Part shown: positions 1 to 5,529 of the stretch, piece by piece
Position numbering within the stretch: position 1 is the stretch's first letter
How the letters are laid out: the number at the start of each line of letters is the position of its first letter
Origin: Deltaproteobacteria bacterium RIFCSPLOWO2_02_56_12
GTDB lineage: Bacteria; Desulfobacterota; Binatia; UBA9968
Direction of reading: 5' to 3'
DNA length: 6,513 nucleotides
Assembly (NCBI GenBank): GCA_001799045.1
Contig: MGRY01000067.1
Location: 1,717 to 8,229 of the forward strand
The notes under the pieces: model-generated
Told to the model about the DNA's origin: nothing
The model's database searches: none
Seen by the model: the letters and a program-made list of their open reading frames with translations, nothing else
Program-made: the position numbers and the translations under genes

Positions 1-1443
1 CTGGACCAAATAACGGGAGGTGCGAATCAGCTTGTTGATGGTCTCGATCATGTGGACCGGGATACGGATCGTGCGCGCCTGGTCGGCAATCGCCCGGGTA
101 ATCGCCTGGCGAATCCACCACGTCGCATATGTCGAGAACTTGTAACCGCGCTGGTACTCGAACTTGTCCACCGCCTTCATGAGACCGATGTTCCCTTCCT
201 GAATGAGATCCAGAAACTGCAGTCCCCGGTTGGTGTATTTTTTGGCGATGCTGACCACCAAGCGGAGATTGGCCTCGATCAGCTCCTTTTTGGCGAGGTT
301 GGCCCTGGTCTCTCCCTCAACGATGGACTGCACCCGACGCCTGAGCTCCTCCGCCGGTATCTCCAGATTCCTCTCGTTCCGTTTGATTTCCCGCCGCGCG
401 CTTCGGATCTCTTCCGCCATTCTCTGAATGGCCTCATGGCCCATGCGCAGCGCGCCAATAGCCCGCTGCCAATGCTTTTTGCGGCCATCACTGCTCGGAA
501 TAACCTTCAGGATTGTCTGGAACGGCTTGCCGGTGCGCTGTTCAAAGTCCATCACCTTCCTGTCCAGGGCCCGCATTTGGTCCATTGCCCTCTTCAAGCC
601 ATCGACGATTGCCTCGGTTTGCCTCCGATTCAGCGGCATGGCCTTGAGCCCGCTAAGGATTTTCTCCTGCTGCTTGAGCAGCGCCTCTTGGAGAAGCTTC
701 CGCTTCCGGGAGGACAGGTGCTTCCGCTCCAGTTGCCGTTTGATTTTCACCCTCTCGTTGTTCAATCGGCGCAACTTGCCTATCTGATCCAGGAGCCTTT
801 TTTCATGCACTTCCTCGTCTTCCAAGTAGTCCAGCTCGTCTTCTCCGTCCTTGATGATCTCACGCACGCGAATCTCATGGCGCGAAAGATTCTCTCCCAG
901 CTCCAGGACATAGCGCAATGCCAGGGGGCTCGAAAGAACCTCCTCAATGACCCGTTTTTCCCCCTCCTCGATCTTCTTGGCGATCTCCACCTCGCCCTCG
1001 CGGCTGAGGAGCGAGACGGTGCCCATCTCCCGAAGGTACATCCGTACGGGATCGCCTGTCTTGCCGGTGATATCCCCCTCCACCTCCACATCGGCCTCCT
1101 TCTCCTCCTCTTCCTCCTCCGCGAGCTCTTCGGCCTGGCCACCCAGAGTCACCCTCTGGTTGGAATCGATCACCTCGATGTCCATTTCGCCAAAGATAGA
1201 CATGACATCATCGATCTGGTCCGGCGATACGATATCCGCCGGCAGCATGTCATTGACCTCATCGTAGGTCAGGTAGCCCTTCTCCTTGCCGAGGTCGATG
1301 AGCTTCTTGACCTCTTTGATGTCTTTCTTTTGGGCTATCTGGCCGGAGACCCGGGCTTCTTTCTGAGCCCCTACCGGATCTCCGTTTTGGACGTGAACCT
1401 TTGGCGTTCTAGTTGTCGTTCTCTTCGGACGACCTCTTGCCAT
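1..1443 (-). CDS. rpoD: RNA polymerase primary sigma factor RpoD (sigma-70), 3' end outside window
   Basis: Main housekeeping sigma factor; it binds core RNA polymerase and recognises -35/-10 promoters. 481 residues are visible, and the C-terminus (rest of region 3 and region 4, roughly 130-150 residues by family length) lies beyond base 1. Domains in order: basic N-terminal extension (1-38), region 1.1 (about 39-96, with LGKEKGYLTYDEVND), an acidic Glu-rich linker (105-122), region 1.2 (DPVRMYLREMG, 131-141), a long non-conserved domain (about 155-380, proteobacterial style), and region 2 (ANLRLVVSIAKKY at 391; FSTYATWWIRQAITRAI at 436, the -10 recognition and melting helix). Region 3 begins with RIPVHM (460-465). 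The ATG at 1443 is chosen because it is preceded by AAAGGA at 7 bases and no other ATG, GTG or TTG occurs in frame before region 1.1. The gene starts inside dnaG, overlapping it by 73 bases, which suggests translational coupling. Identity is very secure. Confidence 0.97.
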   Translation of the reverse strand, partial: MARGRPKRTTTRTPKVHVQNGDPVGAQKEARVSGQIAQKKDIKEVKKLIDLGKEKGYLTYDEVNDMLPADIVSPDQIDDVMSIFGEMDIEVIDSNQRVTLGGQAEELAEEEEEEKEADVEVEGDITGKTGDPVRMYLREMGTVSLLSREGEVEIAKKIEEGEKRVIEEVLSSPLALRYVLELGENLSRHEIRVREIIKDGEDELDYLEDEEVHEKRLLDQIGKLRRLNNERVKIKRQLERKHLSSRKRKLLQEALLKQQEKILSGLKAMPLNRRQTEAIVDGLKRAMDQMRALDRKVMDFEQRTGKPFQTILKVIPSSDGRKKHWQRAIGALRMGHEAIQRMAEEIRSARREIKRNERNLEIPAEELRRRVQSIVEGETRANLAKKELIEANLRLVVSIAKKYTNRGLQFLDLIQEGNIGLMKAVDKFEYQRGYKFSTYATWWIRQAITRAIADQARTIRIPVHMIETINKLIRTSRYLVQ

Positions 1444-3173
1444 TCCAGCATCCTTTCTTTTTTGGTTATCTCATCCCTTTTTTCTTCCGCCACCCGAATC
1501 GCCTGGCGCAGATCTTTTTCTAAGCCTCTTAGATATCTCCGTCTAAGATGCGAGAGGCAATCTTCCACCATCCTTTCGGATTCCTCTTCCGGCATGTTTT
1601 CCCCTTCCAGCATCAGGGCTGCGATCTGAGACGCCTGGGCTGGTGGAAACCGCTGCGCCATTCCTGCCCCATTCAGTTCTCCCCGCTCTCCCCATTCCGA
1701 CAGAATCTTCTGGATTACCTGATTCCACATTGGACTAACGAGCTGTTCGATATCGCCTTCCCGCTCCACGTTTTGGATAACGGAAGGAAAGCGAAGCATG
1801 AGGCTCACCAAGGAACGCTCCACAAGATCCTCCTGCCCCTGCGTCGCAGTAGCCTTCGAAGATTCCTCCGGGCGAAGGGAACGCCCTTGACCGCTTGGCG
1901 CGGGAGAAGGGGGCCGTAAAAGCTCTTCCCTAATTCCCAAGGAATCGACGGCGCGCCGGGCCAAGAGATCCATTTCGAAGGGATTGCGGACCTTGGCCAA
2001 AAGCCGCCGGATCTCCTGGGCAATCTCACTCTTGCCCTCGATGCTCTTGCCGTACTTTTCTTCCAACCATGTGAAGCTGTAATCCGCCAAAGGAATCGCC
2101 TGGTCTACGACCGTCTCCAATACCTCTCTGCCCCTGGAACGGACATAGGTGTCCGGGTCTTCCCCCTGGGGCAGAAACGCGGCCCGCCCGAGCAATCCCC
2201 CCTCGATAAATATCTCAAAGCTTCGTGCCGCTGCCTTTCTACCGGCTTCATCGCCGTCAAAGAGCGCAACAATGTTTTTTGTATAGCGTCCCAGGATACG
2301 CACCTGATCCGGAGTCAGGGCCGTACCTAAGGTAGCAACCGCGTAGGAGATGCCAAATTGAAACAGGGCGAGCACGTCGAGATAGCCCTCCACTACTACC
2401 AGCCGATCCACCTCCCGAATCGCTTCCTTGGCTTGAAAGAGACCGTAGAGGTTCGCCCCCTTGCGAAATAGGGGAGTCTCAGCGGAATTGAGATATTTAG
2501 GGAGACCCTGCGCGATCACCCGACCGCCGAAGCCCACAACCTTTCCAGCGGCATTGGCAATGGGGAAGATGATTCGATCAAAGAATTTTTCTCCGTAGTG
2601 TTGCGGCCCCCTTTCGCTGAGCAGTCCCAACCGCACCGCATGCTTTAAAGAAAGCCCCTCTTTTTTTAGAAAAGCGACCAATCCCTGGCCTGACTGCGGG
2701 GCATAGCCGAGATAAAAATTCCGCGCCACCCGTTCTTCCACTCCTCTGCCCTTGAGATATTCCAGGGCCCTTTTCCCCTCGGGACGACCAAACAGCATTT
2801 CATGGAAATAGGCCGCCGCCCTTTCATTGAGATGATAAAGGGATTCTTTCTCTTCTCCGTCCCTACCGGCCTTAGGCCGGTCCAGGCGCTCGACTGCGAT
2901 CCCGTAGCGCTTTCCAACCTGCTCCACAGCCTCCGGGAAGGTCAGGTGCTCATACTGCATCAAAAAATGAAAGACATTCCCCCCCACACCGCACCCGAAA
3001 CAGTGAAAGATGCCCTTTTCTTCATTGACCGTGAAGGAGGGGGTCTTTTCTGAATGAAACGGGCAGAGTCCGAGATAATTGCGCCCCATCTTTTTCAACG
3101 TCAGGTGATCGGATATCACCTCAACGATGGAGGCCCGCTCACGAATCTCTACAATCTTTCCTTCTGCAATCAT
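1371..3173 (-). CDS. dnaG: DNA primase DnaG
   Basis: Makes the RNA primers for replication and works with the replicative helicase DnaB at the fork. 600 residues, normal for bacterial DnaG. The N-terminal CHC2 zinc-binding domain has its ligands C37, H40, C58 and C61 (CPFH and CFGC) plus the EKTPSF motif. The catalytic core holds RIIFPI (200-205) and the KYLNSAETPLF basic stretch (226-236). The Toprim domain follows, with the catalytic glutamate in VVVEGYLD (E262) and the metal-binding DGD (D306, D308), then the DPD motif (339-341). A Pro/Ser/Gly-rich linker (about 420-448) leads to a helical C-terminal helicase-binding domain (about 450-590). The ATG is preceded by GAGGAGGA with about 8 bases of spacing. 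It follows cvpA by 56 bases and its end overlaps rpoD. A strong hairpin is encoded in the linker after the zinc domain. No key residue is missing. Confidence 0.98.
   Translation of the reverse strand: MIAEGKIVEIRERASIVEVISDHLTLKKMGRNYLGLCPFHSEKTPSFTVNEEKGIFHCFGCGVGGNVFHFLMQYEHLTFPEAVEQVGKRYGIAVERLDRPKAGRDGEEKESLYHLNERAAAYFHEMLFGRPEGKRALEYLKGRGVEERVARNFYLGYAPQSGQGLVAFLKKEGLSLKHAVRLGLLSERGPQHYGEKFFDRIIFPIANAAGKVVGFGGRVIAQGLPKYLNSAETPLFRKGANLYGLFQAKEAIREVDRLVVVEGYLDVLALFQFGISYAVATLGTALTPDQVRILGRYTKNIVALFDGDEAGRKAAARSFEIFIEGGLLGRAAFLPQGEDPDTYVRSRGREVLETVVDQAIPLADYSFTWLEEKYGKSIEGKSEIAQEIRRLLAKVRNPFEMDLLARRAVDSLGIREELLRPPSPAPSGQGRSLRPEESSKATATQGQEDLVERSLVSLMLRFPSVIQNVEREGDIEQLVSPMWNQVIQKILSEWGERGELNGAGMAQRFPPAQASQIAALMLEGENMPEEESERMVEDCLSHLRRRYLRGLEKDLRQAIRVAEEKRDEITKKERMLEWQEVVRRERQLERQRFTSKTEIR
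1451..1457 (-). promoter_or_regulatory. Ribosome binding site of rpoD, inside dnaG
   Basis: GAAAGGA lies 7 bases before the rpoD ATG at 1443. It sits in the dnaG coding sequence (codons for KERM near residue 573) and supports the overlapping rpoD start. An ATG 8 bases upstream of the rpoD start (1449-1451) is a dnaG codon (M575), not a competing rpoD start. Confidence 0.7.
2865..2881 (-). repeat. GC-rich perfect inverted repeat inside dnaG
   Basis: ACCGGCC, a three-base loop, then GGCCGGT gives a perfect 7-base-pair stem. In dnaG it encodes D98 to R104 (DRPKAGR), the linker between the zinc-binding domain and the catalytic core. It would form a stable hairpin in the mRNA. It has no T-run after it on either strand, so it is not an intrinsic terminator. 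It may be chance. Confidence 0.6.
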
Positions 3174-3225
3174 CCTTCGATCCTCCTCAGGATGACCCTG
3201 AGCTCAGTCGAATGGGTCATCCTGA
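3171..3225 (-). repeat. Palindromic REP-like repeat carrying the dnaG ribosome binding site
   Basis: The cvpA-dnaG spacer holds a perfect 12-base inverted repeat, TCAGGATGACCC (3187-3198) and GGGTCATCCTGA (3214-3225), separated by 15 bases. In the mRNA the stem ends directly against the Shine-Dalgarno core GGAGG (3186-3182), 8 bases from the dnaG ATG. Read on the minus strand, ATTCGACTGAGCTCAGG and then CATCCTGAG, five bases, TCGAAGGATG resemble a dispersed intergenic repeat I recall from many environmental genomes (CTTCGACT..GCTCAGGATGA type). The final ATG of that unit is the dnaG start codon. The inverted repeat is seen directly; the family link is from memory. There is no T-run, so it is not a classic terminator. 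Confidence 0.65.
3180..3188 (-). promoter_or_regulatory. Ribosome binding site of dnaG
   Basis: GAGGAGGAT is a strong Shine-Dalgarno, with its GGAGG core 8 bases before the dnaG ATG at 3173. Its first two bases belong to the stem of the adjacent 12-base inverted repeat, so folding of that hairpin could affect ribosome access. Confidence 0.8.
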
Positions 3226-3229
3226 CCGC

Positions 3230-3763
3230 CTAAAAATAGCCCATCCCCTCAGGGTCGCGGATAGCGGATTCCTCCTGCGGGACGAGATTGGCCTTGCCGA
3301 TTCGGATAAGCCCCTGGGCAAAATGATGGAGCGGAGGGGCGAGGTAGGACTCATCGATTTTTTGCCTCGTCCTTTGCGGCATCAAAGGAAAAGAAGCCAG
3401 AAGAAAAATAACCAGAGCTAAGACAGCTGCCCCCTTTCCCATGCCCACCACGATGCCGCCGATCCGATTGACCACTTGCAGGAAGAGGAATTTTGCCGAG
3501 CGATGCAGGAGCCACCCCGCCAGACTGAACGTGAAGTAGACTACGAAGAAAAGTCCGACAAAAGTTAAAACTCTGACAACCAGAAGAGAGAGCTTCCAGC
3601 TCTCCGGCCAGAGCAGCGCCGCTGGTTCATCGTAACGGACTGCTACCATGAAACCGATAATGAGTCCCAGCAGAGAAAAGCTCTCGCGGAAGAGCCCCTT
3701 AAAATAACCCCTCAGGCCAAACAGTAACAGAAGAACAAGCAGGATCGGATCAACGATGTTCAC
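3230..3763 (-). CDS. cvpA: CvpA family inner-membrane protein
   Basis: Small integral membrane protein of the CvpA/colicin V production family; its biochemical role is not firmly established, and family members are linked to envelope homeostasis and stress tolerance. About 177 residues with four hydrophobic segments, roughly residues 5-20, 28-45, 60-87 and 103-127. The family-like NRIGGIVVGMGKG stretch begins the last one, followed by a soluble tail (about 128-177). Arg/Lys residues (R19, K23, R27) sit between the first two segments. The start is a non-ATG codon: GTG at 3763 gives the typical MNIVDP beginning, while TTG at 3766 adds one residue. A stop lies in frame at 3784, so no longer form exists. 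No clear Shine-Dalgarno is seen. It lies 67 bases after the yqeY gene and 56 before dnaG, in the same presumed operon. Confidence 0.88.
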   Translation of the reverse strand: MNIVDPILLVLLLLFGLRGYFKGLFRESFSLLGLIIGFMVAVRYDEPAALLWPESWKLSLLVVRVLTFVGLFFVVYFTFSLAGWLLHRSAKFLFLQVVNRIGGIVVGMGKGAAVLALVIFLLASFPLMPQRTRQKIDESYLAPPLHHFAQGLIRIGKANLVPQEESAIRDPEGMGYF

Positions 3764-3830
3764 CAACGGGTTACGTCCATCTTAAGAAAGGGATTGAACA
3801 CCATTTCCTGGTGAAAAGCGCTACACCTGA

Positions 3831-4277
3831 TCAGCCGCCCAGAATTTCCCTGGCCAGTTCGCTGACTCGCTTGCCCTCGGTCCGACCGGTAACCTTGGGC
3901 ATGATCTGTTTCATCACCTTTCCCAAGTCCCGGACCCCTTTAGCCCCAACCTCCTCAATGGTACTCCGGATCAGGGCACGGACCTCCTCCTCGCTCAAGG
4001 CTTCAGGCAGCAAGCGGCGCAAGACCGCCAGTTCCGCTTCCTCCTTCTCCAGCAGATCGCCCCGCCCCCCCCTCCGAAAGTACTCGATCGACTCCTGCCC
4101 CTGCTTGCAAAGGGAGGAGATAATCTTAATGATCTCCTCCGGGCTTAGCTCTCTTCGCTCTTTGATTTCCTCGTTATGGAGCGCCGATAAAAGCAGCCGT
4201 AGGGCGGAGAGGGTCAGCCGGTCCCCGCCCTTCATGGCCGCTTTCATGGCATCCTGAATTTCGCCCTTGAGTCCCAT
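3831..4277 (-). CDS. yqeY: GatB/YqeY domain-containing protein
   Basis: A 148-residue protein of the GatB/YqeY family, related to the C-terminal helical tail of GatB, the tRNA-binding part of the Asp-tRNA(Asn)/Glu-tRNA(Gln) amidotransferase. The stand-alone proteins are thought to contact tRNA or a tRNA-modifying partner, but their role is unproven. Family signs are the LKGEIQDAMKAAMKGGDRLTL start, the LRLLLSALHNEEIKERREL region, EKEEAELAVLRRLLPEALSEEE (two halves, about 76-97) and the C-terminal DLGKVMKQIMPKVTGRTEGK with the usual KVxGR turn. Length is normal for the family. The ATG has GGAGA about 5 bases upstream. It starts 20 bases after rpsU, a very common pairing, and reads on to cvpA. 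Confidence 0.93.
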   Translation of the reverse strand: MGLKGEIQDAMKAAMKGGDRLTLSALRLLLSALHNEEIKERRELSPEEIIKIISSLCKQGQESIEYFRRGGRGDLLEKEEAELAVLRRLLPEALSEEEVRALIRSTIEEVGAKGVRDLGKVMKQIMPKVTGRTEGKRVSELAREILGG

Positions 4278-4297
4278 TCTCTCTCCGGGATGCCTCG

Positions 4298-4495
4298 CTA
4301 AAAGTAATGGCTGCGGGCCCGTCTCAGTGCTCTCTTCTTTGCCGCTATCGCCTTCTTTTTCCTCTTGACGCTGGGCTTTTCGTAATGTTCCCGCTTGCGC
4401 AACTCCGCCAATATCCCCGACTTTTCACAAAGCTTTTTGAAGCGCCGGATAGCGCTTTCAATAGACTCGTTGTCTCTAACTCGTATTCCGGTCAT
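4298..4495 (-). CDS. rpsU: 30S ribosomal protein bS21
   Basis: Small-subunit ribosomal protein bS21, which sits near the anti-Shine-Dalgarno end of 16S rRNA on the platform and helps mRNA binding at initiation. 65 residues, slightly shorter than the 71 of E. coli. It shows the family pattern VRDNESIESAIRRFKKLCEKSG, split as VRDNE (6-10), the AIRRFKK helix, ELRKREHYEKPS (31-42), and then a very basic tail (KRKKKAIAAKKRALRRARS). The ATG is 8 bases after an excellent Shine-Dalgarno. It is the first gene after a good sigma-70 promoter, so it likely leads the rpsU-yqeY-cvpA-dnaG-rpoD operon, the classic macromolecular synthesis arrangement. Confidence 0.96.
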   Translation of the reverse strand: MTGIRVRDNESIESAIRRFKKLCEKSGILAELRKREHYEKPSVKRKKKAIAAKKRALRRARSHYF

Positions 4496-4503
4496 ATAAT
4501 AGT

Positions 4504-4515
4504 ATCACCCCCTCC
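4504..4515 (-). promoter_or_regulatory. Extended ribosome binding site of rpsU
   Basis: GGAGGGGGTGAT matches the extended anti-Shine-Dalgarno complement (GGAGGTGAT) at all but one base, with 8 bases to the ATG. This is the strongest binding site in the window and suits a highly expressed ribosomal protein. Confidence 0.85.
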
Positions 4516-4559
4516 ACTTCACTCCTAACACCCATCCACCCGTTATTTTCAAATGTTTA

Positions 4560-4587
4560 ATTCTATCGGATTTCCATATCAAGTCAA
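4560..4587 (-). promoter_or_regulatory. Sigma-70 promoter for the rpsU operon
   Basis: TTGACT (-35, 4587-4582) and TAGAAT (-10, 4565-4560) are separated by 16 bases; each hexamer matches consensus at 5 of 6 positions. Transcription would begin near 4553, giving a 5' leader of about 58 bases, AT-rich at first and then G-rich. No other well-matched promoter was found upstream of rpsU. The -35 box lies in the right arm of a 6-base inverted repeat (GTCAAG, 16 bases, CTTGAC), a possible operator. Confidence 0.7.
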
Positions 4588-4754
4588 GCTGAGCAATACA
4601 AAAACTTGACCTACGGAGTCCGGCGGTATAGGATACAAAAGACCTCCCCGCCTCCACTCATCGAGCGCAATCCTTTTTCCTCCCAAACGGCCTTAAAATC
4701 ATCATCAAAAAGGACTCCCCTTCTCCCCTAAAAGCCTGATTACTTTTTCCGTGC
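4588..4754. other. Gene-free stretch upstream of the rpsU promoter
   Basis: About 167 bases between the GDPD stop codon and the rpsU -35 box. I see no credible ORF, tRNA-like sequence or long repeat. The only terminator-like structure is a weak 6-pair stem (4707-4724) whose T-run is used in the stem, so it is not called. The left part carries the possible divergent promoter described separately. Confidence 0.6.
4606..4634 (+). promoter_or_regulatory. Possible divergent promoter facing the GDPD gene 3' end
   Basis: On the plus strand TTGACC (4606-4611) is followed after 17 bases by TAGGAT (4629-4634); the -10 matches consensus at only 4 of 6. No plus-strand gene follows, so any transcript would be a short RNA antisense to the 3' end of the GDPD gene. 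Weak evidence; it may be chance. Confidence 0.2.
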
Positions 4755-5489
4755 TTATCTCTTTCTCTGCTTGATCTTCCAGAACTTCTCGGGAAAGTCG
4801 GAGATGATCCCGTCCACGCCCAGCGAGAGAAATTTCTCCATCTCCTTCACCTCGTTGACGGTCCAGACAAAACTCTTGAGTCCGAGTTCCCTGGCCTCCT
4901 CCAGGAAATGGGGAGTCGCGAACTCTCTCTGGATATGAAGTGAATAAGCATTCATCTCTCTTGCCGCTTGAAACGGATTATCCTTGATTCCGGCTCCGTA
5001 CAGGACGCCGATCCTGACATCCGGCGCCAATTCCCGGAGCCGGCGCAGCGATTGGTAATCGAAAGAGGAAAAAATGGCGCGCTCGAGATAATCGAAGTGG
5101 CTCACGATAAAGAGCACCTTGAGCTCGATTCCGAGAGGACCGCGGAGCACGGACTTGATCTCTAAATTGATCTCGACCTTACCGGATACGATCTCCAGGA
5201 TCTCTTCCAGAGTCTGTATCCTTTCCCCCTTAAACGACTTCTTGAGCCAAGCCCCCACATCGAGCTTTTTAAGCTGCCTAAGGGTCTTCCCTTTTACAAA
5301 CCCTTTGGCTCGCGCCGTTCGATCCAAGCGATCGTCGTGGATCACGACCACATGGCCATCCTTGGAAAGCCGGCAGTCCATCTCGATCATATCCGCTCCC
5401 GCCTCGATCGCCTTTTCAAAAGCCAGGCGCGTGTTCTCCGGATAGGAGCCGGACGAGCCCCGGTGGGCAATTTTGATAAAGTCGGCCAT
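4755..5489 (-). CDS. Cytosolic glycerophosphodiester phosphodiesterase (GDPD family)
   Basis: Hydrolyses glycerophosphodiesters released from phospholipids to glycerol-3-phosphate and an alcohol. 244 residues from the ATG at 5489, close in size to E. coli UgpQ. It is a TIM-barrel GDPD: IAHRGSSGSYPENT (catalytic H9, R10; E18, N19), IEMDCRLSKDG (metal ligands E36, D38), VVIHDD (second catalytic histidine H51), EINLEIK (E110, K112), and the C-terminal FVWTVN and GVDGIISDFP motifs. No signal peptide or membrane segment, so it is cytosolic. An open frame extends 5 codons upstream to a TTG at 5504, with GTG codons between; the ATG matches the family start best, but none has a clear Shine-Dalgarno. 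It follows thrC by 33 bases and is probably read from the same transcript. ugpQ-like, but without ugp transport genes nearby the symbol is not assigned. Confidence 0.93.
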   Translation of the reverse strand: MADFIKIAHRGSSGSYPENTRLAFEKAIEAGADMIEMDCRLSKDGHVVVIHDDRLDRTARAKGFVKGKTLRQLKKLDVGAWLKKSFKGERIQTLEEILEIVSGKVEINLEIKSVLRGPLGIELKVLFIVSHFDYLERAIFSSFDYQSLRRLRELAPDVRIGVLYGAGIKDNPFQAAREMNAYSLHIQREFATPHFLEEARELGLKSFVWTVNEVKEMEKFLSLGVDGIISDFPEKFWKIKQRKR

Positions 5490-5515
5490 CACCACTGAAA
5501 CCAAGGAATCATGAT

Positions 5516-5529
5516 AGGATAACTATCCT
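5516..5529. repeat. Short palindrome across the thrC stop codon
   Basis: AGGATA, two bases, TATCCT is a 14-base near-perfect palindrome; the thrC stop codon (5523-5525) lies in its centre. The 2-base loop is too tight for a full RNA hairpin, so if functional it would more likely be a DNA-protein site. It may be chance. Confidence 0.3.

Noticed and set aside
52..1629. Long plus-strand open frame of 525 codons
   Set aside because: It lies opposite rpoD and the dnaG end, whose minus-strand protein has clear sigma-70 and DnaG motifs. Its own translation is low-complexity Leu-rich with no recognisable domain, so it is a shadow.
3187..3225. The 12-base inverted repeat as an intrinsic terminator between cvpA and dnaG
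   Set aside because: The stem is strong but no T-run follows on the minus strand; the next bases are the purine-rich dnaG ribosome binding site.
3799..3813. Small hairpin (CACCA, 5 bases, TGGTG) between yqeY and cvpA
   Set aside because: Only 5 base pairs, no T-run and no link to a known element; expected by chance.
3811..4257. Plus-strand open frame opposite yqeY
   Set aside because: Ser/Arg-rich translation without domain features, antisense to a well-conserved gene; a shadow.
4478..4536. Upstream frame starting in the rpsU leader (ATG near 4536) and overlapping the rpsU start
   Set aside because: About 19 codons with a GGGTGG directly against its ATG, too close for a working Shine-Dalgarno; no sign of coding selection.
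4707..4724. Possible terminator after the GDPD gene
   Set aside because: The stem (AGAAGG with CCTTTT) has few GC pairs and a GU pair, and it uses up most of the T-run, leaving too few T residues after the stem.
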